A DNA stretch of 64,000 nucleotides. Origin: JAFDZW01 sp964404255. GTDB lineage: Bacteria > Bacteroidota > Ignavibacteria > Palsa-1295. Under the pieces are notes generated by a model. That model saw nothing but the letters and a program-made list of their open reading frames with translations, was not told the origin of the DNA and searched no databases. A program made the translations under genes and the position numbers. The DNA lies in the NCBI GenBank assembly GCA_964404255.1, contig CAYOJJ010000001.1:248001-312000 (forward strand), read 5' to 3'. Positions 52,925-60,960 of the stretch are shown in pieces. The number at the start of each line of letters is the position of its first letter. The stretch's first letter is position 1.

Positions 52925-53737
52925 ATGAAGCTTCGTTACTTATTTGTTCTGGTGTTCCTATTATGCTCCTCGGCTCCCCTATGGGCAATCACTACCGCTA
53001 TCGATACCGTCTGGATCGATACCGTAAAATTTAAATATCCGGATAAGCTGCCATTTCCAACCGATATGTACGGTAAGGCGGATAATCATTTCGTGCAATT
53101 GGACGGACAGAAATATAACAGCCCCTATTTCGATATAGATTTTCGCCGGGCCGACGGCTCTTACCTGCCGATAAAAGCTAATTCCACGGTCATTATTTGG
53201 GCTAAGAAAGACCTGAATGTAGATACTTCCGGGGCGCAGATCACATTCAATAAATTCGATCTTGGCGGTACGCTCGTTTCGACCGATGCTATTATTCTTA
53301 ACGATGGCATCAATGTAATAACCGTACCAGCAGAGGATTATGAATATATCGAACTTTCCCTGACCGTTAATCCCAACGTGGGTACCGTTGGAAAAAGTTA
53401 TTTCTTCGATGCTATTGCTATAGTCGAAGATACCTCGCGCCCGAGCTCCAGTGTTCCACGTACGGGATCAGCGCTATCGAATAGCGGCCTTCGCTCAAAT
53501 TATCCGAATCCGTTTGAAGCAATGACTACGGTAAATTATACTATCGAACAAGGTGGTAGTATCGAGCTTGCTGTTGTCGATCTTACCGGTACCGAGCATA
53601 CCCGAATCAGCCTCGGGTATCAAAACGAAGGAGCCCATGAAGCCGAACTGCATTTTAGCGATCATGGAATGTACTTTGCCCGTCTCTATAAAGATGGTGT
53701 ACCGTATGGAAATGTACTAAAGATCGTTTCCAAGTAA
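52925..53737 (+). CDS. Exported protein with T9SS C-terminal sorting domain
   Basis: 270 residues. The signal peptide ends near residue 21 (CSSAPLWAITT). The middle (about 22-180) is a beta-sandwich-like domain starting TAIDTVWIDTVKFKYPDK. The last 80 residues form a T9SS sorting domain with the NYPNPFEAMTTVNYTIEQG motif followed by IELAVVDLTGTEHTRISLGY and FARLYKDGVPYGNVLKIVSK. It should be secreted across the outer membrane by the type IX system. Its function is unknown. A strong terminator follows. Confidence 0.85.
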   Translation: MKLRYLFVLVFLLCSSAPLWAITTAIDTVWIDTVKFKYPDKLPFPTDMYGKADNHFVQLDGQKYNSPYFDIDFRRADGSYLPIKANSTVIIWAKKDLNVDTSGAQITFNKFDLGGTLVSTDAIILNDGINVITVPAEDYEYIELSLTVNPNVGTVGKSYFFDAIAIVEDTSRPSSSVPRTGSALSNSGLRSNYPNPFEAMTTVNYTIEQGGSIELAVVDLTGTEHTRISLGYQNEGAHEAELHFSDHGMYFARLYKDGVPYGNVLKIVSK

Positions 53738-53757
53738 AAGGATTGTTCGTAAAAAAG

Positions 53758-53792
53758 AAGTCGCAAGTTCACTCCTAAAGAGCTTGCGACTT
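53758..53792 (+). terminator. Terminator after the T9SS cargo gene
   Basis: Perfect 10-bp stem AAGTCGCAAG / CTTGCGACTT with a 15-base loop, followed by TTTTTTT. Confidence 0.9.
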
Positions 53793-53805
53793 TTTTTATC
53801 CCTTT

Positions 53806-55239
53806 ATGAGTACTGCTCTCGTCTGGCTCAGAAGAAACCTGCGAGTAACGGATAACCGGGTACTTGCAACGGCTATTGGCACTCATGATGAAGTTATCCC
53901 TGCCTATATTTGGGATACCTACCGCCCGCTTAATCGCTGCCCGAACCGGCTTGGTTTTATCGTTGAATCGGTTGCCGATCTTAGCGAGAGTGTTGCTATT
54001 GCCGGTTCGAAGCTCATTGTTCGCCGCGGACGAGTGCAGGAAGAGCTTGCAGTCCTTGCAAAAGAATGTACTGCTTCGACCGTCTATGCCGATACAAATT
54101 ACGAGCCATACGAACTTGAGCGCGATGAAGCTTGTGCGAAAGCGCTCTCAGCTATTGGCATCGAACTCCGGTATATAAAAGATACCGTACTTTTTGAATC
54201 AACGGAAGTAAGAACAAAAGAAGGCAGGCCCTATACTGTCTTTACTCCCTTTAAGCGGACGCTACTCGATCGATTAGATTCTGCTTCGGAGGAAGCGATA
54301 GTACCAAGGAATCTCAAAGCCCCGGAGAATATCAGGAGTTATTCTTCGCATACACCACCCGATCTTACAGCGCTCGATCAGAGTAACGTATCGCTAAGCA
54401 GATCGCAATTAGGAGGTTCGACAAGGGCGCAAGAGCGATGGGAAATGTTTAAGAAGGGGGGCCTAAAGAACTACCGTAACGATCGTGACCGCCTTGACCT
54501 CGATGGCACTTCTATGCTTTCGCCGCATATTAAATTTGGTACGATCTCGGTCCGGCAGTTAGCCCGCGAAGCGCTTGCTCTTTCAAAAAAAGCGGAATAC
54601 AAAGAAGGAGCAGAAACCTATATCAGCGAATTGCTCTGGCGCGAATTCTATTATTCCATTCTTACAGAATTTCCTTACGTTGCAACTTCAGCGTTTCAGA
54701 AAAAGTACGATGGTCTTAAATGGCAGAAAAATGAAGCATATCTTGAAGCATGGAAAGCAGGCAAGACGGGCTTCCCGATCGTCGATGCCGGTATGCGGCA
54801 ATTACTCGAGACCGGGTGGATGCATAATCGCGCACGGATGATCGTCGCTTCCTTTCTGACCAAAGACTTATTAATTAATTGGCAGGAAGGTGAGCTGCAC
54901 TTTATGTGGTACCTGACCGATGGTGATATTGCCCAGAACAATGGCGGCTGGCAGTGGTCGGCTTCTATCGGTACGGATGCCCAACCCTATTACCGGATCT
55001 TCAACCCTTATTTACAATCGAGGAAATTTGATCCTAATGGAGAATACATCCGCCGATACGTACCGGAGCTTCGTTCGCTGCCGAATTCTCTTATTCATGA
55101 GCCGCATTTGATGACAGAATTCGATCAGGCCGAATACCAGTGCCGCCTTGGTGAAAATTATCCCTATCCTATTGTCGATCATTCCAAGCAACGCGATAAA
55201 GCAAAAGCGATGTTTGAAGCCCTGAAAGAACGAGTATGA
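53806..55239 (+). CDS. phr: Deoxyribodipyrimidine photolyase (class I)
   Basis: 477 residues. The N-terminal alpha-beta antenna domain starts MSTALVWLRRNLRVTDNRV. The FAD-binding helical domain has LDLDGTSMLSPHIKFGTIS, ELLWREFYYSI, HNRARMIVASFLTKDLL and NNGGWQWSASIGTDAQPYY, the complete class I CPD photolyase pattern including the active-site Asn and the electron-chain Trp. It repairs pyrimidine dimers with blue light. Cryptochrome function cannot be ruled out but the motifs fit repair. A small membrane protein gene overlaps its stop by 4 bases. Confidence 0.95.
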   Translation: MSTALVWLRRNLRVTDNRVLATAIGTHDEVIPAYIWDTYRPLNRCPNRLGFIVESVADLSESVAIAGSKLIVRRGRVQEELAVLAKECTASTVYADTNYEPYELERDEACAKALSAIGIELRYIKDTVLFESTEVRTKEGRPYTVFTPFKRTLLDRLDSASEEAIVPRNLKAPENIRSYSSHTPPDLTALDQSNVSLSRSQLGGSTRAQERWEMFKKGGLKNYRNDRDRLDLDGTSMLSPHIKFGTISVRQLAREALALSKKAEYKEGAETYISELLWREFYYSILTEFPYVATSAFQKKYDGLKWQKNEAYLEAWKAGKTGFPIVDAGMRQLLETGWMHNRARMIVASFLTKDLLINWQEGELHFMWYLTDGDIAQNNGGWQWSASIGTDAQPYYRIFNPYLQSRKFDPNGEYIRRYVPELRSLPNSLIHEPHLMTEFDQAEYQCRLGENYPYPIVDHSKQRDKAKAMFEALKERV

Positions 55240-55454
55240 CATTCCGACAACTCATCCCGAGACTGGCGCTTATCCTGGTATTTCTGGCCGGGGCGGCCTT
55301 TACCTATATCGAGAGCACCTATATGCGCGATCATGCCGCTTCGCTCGGGCAAAAAGGAGATAGTGTAACCTTTTGGATGTGGTTCTACCGGATCCTGGCC
55401 ATGGTTTTTTTCTTTGCCGCCTCGTTTTTTGCCGGCTCCATCTTCAGGAGATGA
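55236..55454 (+). CDS. Small membrane protein of unknown function
   Basis: 72 residues with two hydrophobic segments, near residues 6-25 (LIPRLALILVFLAGAAFTYI) and 47-69 (WFYRILAMVFFFAASFFAGS). The 4-base overlap with phr (ATGA) suggests translational coupling. No family recognised. Confidence 0.55.
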   Translation: MTFRQLIPRLALILVFLAGAAFTYIESTYMRDHAASLGQKGDSVTFWMWFYRILAMVFFFAASFFAGSIFRR

Positions 55455-55510
55455 AAACTTATAGCCCGATTTTGCGGTTTAGAAAGCCTACTTAGTATTA
55501 GAAACGACTT

Positions 55511-55609
55511 ATGGTAATCTTCTTCTTATTTATGCTCGCCGGAATGGTAGGTATCACTTATATCTGCTACAAGGACGTTCTCGCCGATAAGAAAAAAGCA
55601 GCAAAATAA
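55511..55609 (+). CDS. Possible very small membrane peptide
   Basis: A 32-codon frame starting ATG and ending AAATAA. Residues 2-19 (VIFFLFMLAGMVGITYIC) are hydrophobic enough for one helix, followed by a Lys-rich tail (DKKKAAK), the usual pattern of single-pass small proteins. No strong ribosome site or homologue is known, and it may be chance. It lies between two convergent small membrane-protein genes. Confidence 0.3.
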   Translation: MVIFFLFMLAGMVGITYICYKDVLADKKKAAK

Positions 55610-55615
55610 GGCTTT

Positions 55616-55996
55616 TTATACCGGGATAAGTCCCAGGCAGCCGCATACTATTGCTATTGCAACGGCTCGCTTAACGATTGTATTGCGTTTTTGGCGGTCC
55701 AACTTTTTATATAACTCATCGACTACCGGCAGTCTTTTCAAGTTTATTTCCTGAGTACCCGCGGTTGCATTTGCGACACAAAAATGCTCTTTTACCTGCA
55801 TAATATTTAGTGCCGTGGCATACCCAAAGAGGAAACCGATAATAAATCGTATCGGCATCGAAAACCCGGCATAGTACGAAAGCCCAAGTGCTATAATCCC
55901 ACCAATGCCGGCAATGTAAGCAAGCACCCGACGGTAGGATACCCCTTTCGCATCGATATTACACTCGCCTGGTTTATAGATAAATGCTTCGTTCAT
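55616..55996 (-). CDS. Small membrane protein of unknown function
   Basis: 126 residues with about three hydrophobic segments: near 25-42 (VLAYIAGIGGIIALGLSY), 45-63 (GFSMPIRFIIGFLFGYATA) and the C-terminus (VAIAIVCGCLGLIPV). The N-terminal GECNIDAKGVSYRRV pattern resembles a motif I recall from uncharacterised membrane proteins, but I cannot name the family. The start overlaps the stop of the NamZ gene by one base (TAATG), so translational coupling is likely. Confidence 0.6.
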   Translation of the reverse strand: MNEAFIYKPGECNIDAKGVSYRRVLAYIAGIGGIIALGLSYYAGFSMPIRFIIGFLFGYATALNIMQVKEHFCVANATAGTQEINLKRLPVVDELYKKLDRQKRNTIVKRAVAIAIVCGCLGLIPV

Positions 55997-57240
55997 TAAT
56001 ATAGCAAATACTTCTTTCGCTTAGTACGGAAAGCGGCAACTTGCGGTTTCCAGTTATTGATGAGCGCTGTAACTTCATCCCCGCTGCTATGGATCGAAAC
56101 ATGAGTAAAGAGCTTCAATACATCATCGCAGCCCGTTACTTTTTCGAACATTCGTTTTGAAGAAAAGGCTACGGCATCGAAGGCTTTTTTAAACGCAGTA
56201 TCGCTTAGGAGTGAATAAAAGATCTTGAACTGGCAGCTATAAAGATCGGGTATATTCAGTATATCCTTGGGCAAAATTATTTTCACACCATTATAGGTTT
56301 TTAGCGAATCTGCATAAGGGATGGTAAATGATTCTGTAATAAGCGAGAAGCCATTGAACGAGATCGTTGCTTCGGAAAGCAGCCGATCGCTTGTGACAAG
56401 CCGCGACCCCAACCGCAGAAATGGTAAATCAGAACCAACACCGACCGAAAGCGTGCCAAGCTCACCGATCGCTCCACACATAGCACATCCCACAGCACTT
56501 TCGAAGGTAGGGATGTTCGGGCTGGGGGCGACCCATTTCAAACCGGTTTCCGGCCAAAGCGTATAACGACCCCATTTCTGCATTGTAATTACCGATAGTT
56601 TTAATTTATTGGCAGCATTGAACCAGCGCTCGCCTTTTGCCATCTTAGCCAGTTCACCAAGTGTCATGCCATGAATATATGGTATCGGGACTTGGCCAAC
56701 GAACGAGCGAAGGGTCGTATCGAGCACATTCCCTTCAATGCGTGTACCTCCCAAGGGATTAGGCCGATCGAGTACGATGAATTCAACCTTCTGCTCTGCT
56801 GCTGCCTCCATTGCAAGGATCATCGTGGAAAGATAGGTATAGGCTCGCACACCAATATCCTGAAGATCGAAAACCACGGCGGTTACACCTTTGAGCATTT
56901 TCTTCGTTGGCTTGCGGGTAGAGCCATAAAGCGAATAAACCGGGATGCCATTGTACTTCTCTATTTTATCGCTTTCAACTCCGGCCTTGCGAGTACCGTT
57001 TAAGCCATGTTCAGGCGTTAATAACGCAACCAGCGTACAGCCTTTTTGCTTAAGCAGTACATCGGCGGCAAACTTGCCATCGGAGGAAACAGAAGTCTGG
57101 TTACAAATCAGGGCGATCTTCTTCCCTTTAAGCAAAGAAGCATCGCCTGAAACTACATCGAGACCGGTACGCACCGAAGCAAATAGCGGCACCGATACCA
57201 ACAGCATTATAAATAAAAAAAAGCTACGCATGGGGTTCAC
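55996..57240 (-). CDS. namZ: NamZ-type exo-beta-N-acetylmuramidase (DUF1343, GH171)
   Basis: 414 residues with a signal peptide (MNPMRSFFLFIMLLVSVPLFA). DUF1343 marks: GLDVVSGDASLLKGKKIALI, NQTSVSSDGK, TPEHGLNGTRKAG, FDLQDIGVRAYTYLSTM and LDRPNPLGG, with a C-terminal part reading VAPSPNIPTFESAV. NamZ enzymes release MurNAc from non-reducing ends of peptidoglycan strands. Here it would work in the periplasm or at the surface, supplying MurNAc for a recycling route that ends with MurQ (44801). The following small membrane gene overlaps by one base. Confidence 0.85.
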   Translation of the reverse strand: MNPMRSFFLFIMLLVSVPLFASVRTGLDVVSGDASLLKGKKIALICNQTSVSSDGKFAADVLLKQKGCTLVALLTPEHGLNGTRKAGVESDKIEKYNGIPVYSLYGSTRKPTKKMLKGVTAVVFDLQDIGVRAYTYLSTMILAMEAAAEQKVEFIVLDRPNPLGGTRIEGNVLDTTLRSFVGQVPIPYIHGMTLGELAKMAKGERWFNAANKLKLSVITMQKWGRYTLWPETGLKWVAPSPNIPTFESAVGCAMCGAIGELGTLSVGVGSDLPFLRLGSRLVTSDRLLSEATISFNGFSLITESFTIPYADSLKTYNGVKIILPKDILNIPDLYSCQFKIFYSLLSDTAFKKAFDAVAFSSKRMFEKVTGCDDVLKLFTHVSIHSSGDEVTALINNWKPQVAAFRTKRKKYLLY

Positions 57241-57302
57241 AAGCTTCGTGTAACAATAGATAATTCATAGCGTTCTATTAGTAGCGAATTTTTATCATCC
57301 CA

Positions 57303-57977
57303 ATGACCAAACATATCGTAGCCTTCGGCGGCGGAGCATTTTACCAGAACAATGAGCTATCGGTACTCGATAAGTATTTGCTCAAACTCACGAAAAAGAA
57401 AAAACCAAATGTTTCGCTGATACCTACTGCCAGTGGCGATGCGCTTAGCATTATCCAACGCTTTTATGGCGCTTATACAAAAGAGGTCTGTAAACCAACA
57501 CACCTGAGTTTATTCCGCCGGGAAATTACCAATCTCGAAAAGTATATTCTTTCCCAGGATCTTATTTTTGTCAGCGGAGGAAATACGGTAAATATGCTGG
57601 CCCTTTGGCGGCAATGGGATCTTGACATACTACTCTACAAAGCCTGGCAGAAGGGTATTGTCCTTGCCGGTTCGAGCGCCGGGGCGATTTGCTGGTTCGA
57701 AAGCGGGACTACTGATTCCTACGGACCGATACTAAAACCTATGCAGGGAGCGCTTGGCTTTTTGAAAGGCTCGTTCACCCCCCACGTCTCCTCAGAAAAA
57801 ACGAGACTCGGCATTTGCAAGGCATCCATTAAATCAGGTGCAATAGATGAAGGATATGCTGTTGACGATCATGTTGCCTTACATTTTAGAAATGAGAAGC
57901 TATATAAAGTATTACGTGCTAATCCCAAAGGCAAAGCACGTTATGTTACAAAATCGAAAGTACAGTTATTAAAGTAG
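57303..57977 (+). CDS. Peptidase E-like serine peptidase (S51)
   Basis: 224 residues of the peptidase E/cyanophycinase fold. The Ser nucleophile lies in VLAGSSAGAICWFESG, the turn before it in VSGGNTVNMLALWRQW, and a preceding HIVAFGGGAF motif holds the N-terminal glycines. No signal peptide, so it is cytoplasmic. Peptidase E enzymes cleave Asp-X dipeptides; other S51 members cut cyanophycin or other peptides, and this one is not decided. It converges with rpoN, leaving 2 bases. Confidence 0.82.
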   Translation: MTKHIVAFGGGAFYQNNELSVLDKYLLKLTKKKKPNVSLIPTASGDALSIIQRFYGAYTKEVCKPTHLSLFRREITNLEKYILSQDLIFVSGGNTVNMLALWRQWDLDILLYKAWQKGIVLAGSSAGAICWFESGTTDSYGPILKPMQGALGFLKGSFTPHVSSEKTRLGICKASIKSGAIDEGYAVDDHVALHFRNEKLYKVLRANPKGKARYVTKSKVQLLK

Positions 57978-57979
57978 AA

Positions 57980-59515
57980 TTACACGATCCGCTTTCTCAT
58001 GCGGGCGACAGGGATATTCATCTGCTCGCGGTATTTAGCTACGGTACGACGGGCCAGATCGTAGCCGGCATTTTTAAGCATCTCAGCCAGCTCGTCATCA
58101 GTAAGCGGCTTCATTGGGTTCTCGTCGGAGATCAATTCTTTTATTCTTGCCTTGACTACTTTATTCGAGACCAGTTCGGCATTCTCTCCACCTTCATCGC
58201 CGCCTTCGAGCGGGATGGCTTCGCTGAAGAAATATTTCAACTCATAGACGCCATAATCGCATTGGCAGTATTTACCGTTAACGACACGGCAGATTGTCGA
58301 GATATCCATGGAGATATCATCGGCAATATTCTTGTAGATCATCGGCTTCAGGAATTTCTCTCCATTGAGGAAGAATTCTTTTTGGCGGGCAACAATAGCC
58401 TGCATTACATTTAATAACGTCTTTCGGCGTTGATAATAAGCAAGGACAAAAGCCTTAGCCGCTTCGAACTTCTTATTAATAAAATCGCGGGCATCGTCGG
58501 AGAGCGGGCGGGGATTTACTACCCCTTTACTTTTCTTCGTAAGCTCTTTATAAGAGGAATTGATCCTGATCGAAGGCACCCCGCGTTCGTTGAGCGTAAT
58601 GACAAACTCTTTACCTTCAGGAGTTTTTTCGATATAAAAATCCGGAGTGATATAGCGGCGGGTTTCGCTTGCTGTTCCCGAAGGAGCGCCGGGCTTTGGG
58701 TTCATGCGCTGGATAAGATCGAGGGCCGGCTTGAGGTCCGGCAATTTCAGCTTCAGCTTCTTAGCCAGTACCTGGTAATTCTTTTTAATAAAAAGCTCGA
58801 AATGCTCGCGAATGATCTCGAGCGCCATCTTATGGGCTTCGTTGTGATCACTATGGGCTTCAAGCTGTACAAGCAAGCATTCCTGCAGTGTGCGCGATGC
58901 AATGCCGATAGGGTCGAGGCGCTGAATACGCTTTAGCAAGCGCTCCGGCTCAAGCGCTGCATAATCTTCACCGTAATAGATCGAAGTATCCTGGACGATC
59001 TGCTCCAGCGGTACGCGTAAATACCCATCTTCATCGAGCGAACCGACGATCTCTTCGGCCAGTACTTTTAAGCGAGGGCTGAGATTGAGCAGGGAAAGCT
59101 GGGAGATCAGCGCTTCGGTAAGCGTCTCTTCGGCGACCTGGCCACGGTCTTCGCGCTCTTCATCCTCACTATAGTTATTCGAACGAGGAGCCTTATACCC
59201 TTCAAGCTCATCGTTCATAAAATCTTCTAAGGTATAATCGTTATCGCGCTCAGGAGCTTCGGTCTCTTGTTGGTCGCGGGTGACGGGAGATTCTTCGGAA
59301 GGAGTGGAGGCGATAATACTCGTTTCAATGGAGGTATTGAGCGTATCTTCCGGAAGCTGATCTTCCGGCATTTCTTCGAGCATCGGATTTTCTTCGAGCT
59401 CTTCTTTTATACGCTCTTCAAGCTGGGCGGCGGGAAGTTGAAGCAATTTGAGATACTGCACCTGCACGGGGGTGAGGCGCTGATGTAACCCAAGCCGTTG
59501 CTTCAGTTGAAGCAT
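57980..59515 (-). CDS. rpoN: RNA polymerase sigma-54 factor
   Basis: 511 residues. Region I is Gln/Leu-rich (MLQLKQRLGLHQRLTPVQVQ). Region II (about 50-130) is acidic and variable. Region III has the core-binding and DNA-binding parts, with the RpoN box ARRTVAKYRE at about 488-497 near the C-terminus. It directs transcription at -24/-12 promoters with AAA+ activator proteins. No activator gene lies in the window, and no clear sigma-54 promoter was seen in the intergenic stretches I checked. Confidence 0.95.
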   Translation of the reverse strand: MLQLKQRLGLHQRLTPVQVQYLKLLQLPAAQLEERIKEELEENPMLEEMPEDQLPEDTLNTSIETSIIASTPSEESPVTRDQQETEAPERDNDYTLEDFMNDELEGYKAPRSNNYSEDEEREDRGQVAEETLTEALISQLSLLNLSPRLKVLAEEIVGSLDEDGYLRVPLEQIVQDTSIYYGEDYAALEPERLLKRIQRLDPIGIASRTLQECLLVQLEAHSDHNEAHKMALEIIREHFELFIKKNYQVLAKKLKLKLPDLKPALDLIQRMNPKPGAPSGTASETRRYITPDFYIEKTPEGKEFVITLNERGVPSIRINSSYKELTKKSKGVVNPRPLSDDARDFINKKFEAAKAFVLAYYQRRKTLLNVMQAIVARQKEFFLNGEKFLKPMIYKNIADDISMDISTICRVVNGKYCQCDYGVYELKYFFSEAIPLEGGDEGGENAELVSNKVVKARIKELISDENPMKPLTDDELAEMLKNAGYDLARRTVAKYREQMNIPVARMRKRIV

Positions 59516-59586
59516 TTACTATACTATTCCTCCCTAACCAATGTAACAAAAATCATACCATAAGCAGATTGCTTATGGAGTAAAAA

Positions 59587-59616
59587 AATTCCGCGATATC
59601 AAAGGATCGCGGAATT
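59587..59616 (-). terminator. Terminator of the bacilliredoxin gene
   Basis: Stem of 11 bp (AATTCCGCGAT / ATCGCGGAATT) with an 8-base loop. On the minus strand it is followed by TTTTTTT, 10 bases after the stop codon at 59627. Confidence 0.88.
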
Positions 59617-59626
59617 CAACACAACA

Positions 59627-60034
59627 TCAAAGAGAATCGAACGCCCGAATAATATCCTGTGCGATAGATTCCGGAGCACGTCCCTCTATCTGCCAACGCT
59701 CCATCATCCAAACAAGTTTACCGTCTTTTAGGATGGCCATTTGGGGTGAGGAGGGCGGAAAACCCATAAAGAATTCTCTGGCTTTTGCAACCGCTTCTTT
59801 ATCATTTCCGGCAAGGGCCGTAACGAGGCGATCGGGCTTTTTGGCGTGGGTGAGCGCCAGACGAAGCGCAGGCCGCGCACCACCGGCAGCACAACCACAA
59901 ACCGAATTGATATAGACAAAGGTCGTCCCCTGTCCGTTAAGCTCTTTTTCCATTTCCTCAGCCGTCCGATATTCTTTCACGCCGAGGGCAGTAACCTCGT
60001 CGCGCATCGGCTGAACCAGCACTGGATCGTACAT
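59627..60034 (-). CDS. BrxA/BrxB-family bacilliredoxin
   Basis: 135 residues of the thioredoxin-like DUF1094 (YphP/YqiW) family, with the active-site CGC in YINSVCGCAAGGARPALR. Start MYDPVLVQPMRDEVTAL and the MAILKDGKLVWMMERWQIEG stretch are characteristic. Members reverse bacillithiol mixed disulfides on proteins; in lineages that lack bacillithiol the partner thiol may differ. It is transcribed alone with its own terminator. Confidence 0.9.
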   Translation of the reverse strand: MYDPVLVQPMRDEVTALGVKEYRTAEEMEKELNGQGTTFVYINSVCGCAAGGARPALRLALTHAKKPDRLVTALAGNDKEAVAKAREFFMGFPPSSPQMAILKDGKLVWMMERWQIEGRAPESIAQDIIRAFDSL

Positions 60035-60149
60035 ACGTAATCTTTACCTTTCTAAGTTCTAATACGCAAACACCACCAAAGGGATTCAAATTCATTGGCG
60101 GATCCACCCTGCCCCCAATCCAAATAGTGCAATAGAAGTGAAACTACCG

Positions 60150-60157
60150 TATATTTG
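60150..60157 (+). promoter_or_regulatory. Putative -7 promoter element
   Basis: TATATTTG matches TAnnTTTG, 26 bases before the ATG at 60184. Confidence 0.4.
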
Positions 60158-60183
60158 GTACATTGATTTCCAACTATCTTCCT

Positions 60184-60831
60184 ATGAATCGTTCTGTCAT
60201 CGTTCTTCTTGTGGCATCGATTTTCCTTCACTATGGCTGTGGCACTACTGATACTGGTTCTCCCGGATCCTCGGGTACTATCCAACAGTTATTTCCCCTG
60301 GCAGTAGGAGATAGCTGGAGCTATCAGGTCATCGAATATTTTAACGACGGTTCTATAAAAGCAAATCAAACGTACCTCCTTTCCGTACCCTCTTCTTCGG
60401 ATTATCAGGGTCACACTGCTTACACCTTTATGGCTAATGGAGATAGTAGTATCAAATACTATTATGACGGGACAACTGATATTATAACTATAGATGGCAA
60501 CAGCGATCCGGTAGTCGGATTTCATCTGTTGCAGCGTATCGGCGATAGCTATACCTTTATCGATACCATAGAACCCGGAAATATTAAGCATAAAGAAGTC
60601 CTTGTTCTTCGTTCAATCAACGAACAGGTAAAGGTGGCAGCCGGTACCTTCCTTGCCAATCGGTACGACCAATTACGGATACTTGGTACCAGCGATAAAC
60701 CGGACACCGACGTTATCGACTCTAAATATTATTCCTCCGGCATTGGACTCGTAAAAGAAAACGAGTGGGTTACCAGTGGTAAACTATACCAAAAATATGC
60801 AGTAGAGCTAAAGCAATATACTGTTAAATAA
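60184..60831 (+). CDS. Exported lipoprotein, same family as the gene at 47898
   Basis: 215 residues. Signal peptide MNRSVIVLLVASIFLHYGCG with a lipobox Cys near residue 19. The mature part opens with LFPLAVGDSWSYQVIEYF and closes with VAAGTFLANRYDQLRIL and YSSGIGLVKENEW, a shared pattern with the lipoprotein at 47898. It is beta-rich, and function is unknown. ATG 60184 is used because the promoter-like element and the signal peptide both fit it; TTG 60163 would precede the signal. Two hairpins follow its stop. Confidence 0.65.
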   Translation: MNRSVIVLLVASIFLHYGCGTTDTGSPGSSGTIQQLFPLAVGDSWSYQVIEYFNDGSIKANQTYLLSVPSSSDYQGHTAYTFMANGDSSIKYYYDGTTDIITIDGNSDPVVGFHLLQRIGDSYTFIDTIEPGNIKHKEVLVLRSINEQVKVAAGTFLANRYDQLRILGTSDKPDTDVIDSKYYSSGIGLVKENEWVTSGKLYQKYAVELKQYTVK

Positions 60832-60867
60832 TTACCGCTGGGTTTTTCAAATAAAAAATACCTTTTC

Positions 60868-60891
60868 TTAATGCCTCTATAGAGGCATTAA
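60868..60891. repeat. 24-bp palindrome after the lipoprotein gene
   Basis: TTAATGCCTC-TATA-GAGGCATTAA, a 10-bp perfect arm each side. There is no T tract, so a terminator is doubtful; an operator is possible. Confidence 0.55.
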
Positions 60892-60906
60892 TCTCTGCCC
60901 TCCCAC

Positions 60907-60960
60907 AACTTCATACCAGACCAAGGGTTGCTCTTGATATTGGTCTGGTTATATGAAGTT
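60907..60960 (+). other. Long hairpin enclosing the start codon of the next gene
   Basis: Left arm 60907-60924 pairs with right arm 60940-60960 over 18 bp with a 3-base bulge and a 15-base loop. The ATG of the glycosyltransferase (60953-60955) lies in the right arm, so this fold would hide it. Confidence 0.6.

Noticed and set aside
53452..53460. TGTTCCACG, half of a parS-like site
   Set aside because: Only one half is present and it lies inside a coding region; the second half is ACGG rather than TGGAACA.
57980..59515. Sigma-54 (-24/-12) promoters near rpoN and the intergenic stretches
   Set aside because: No convincing TGGCAC-N5-TTGCA match was seen in the intergenic regions I checked.
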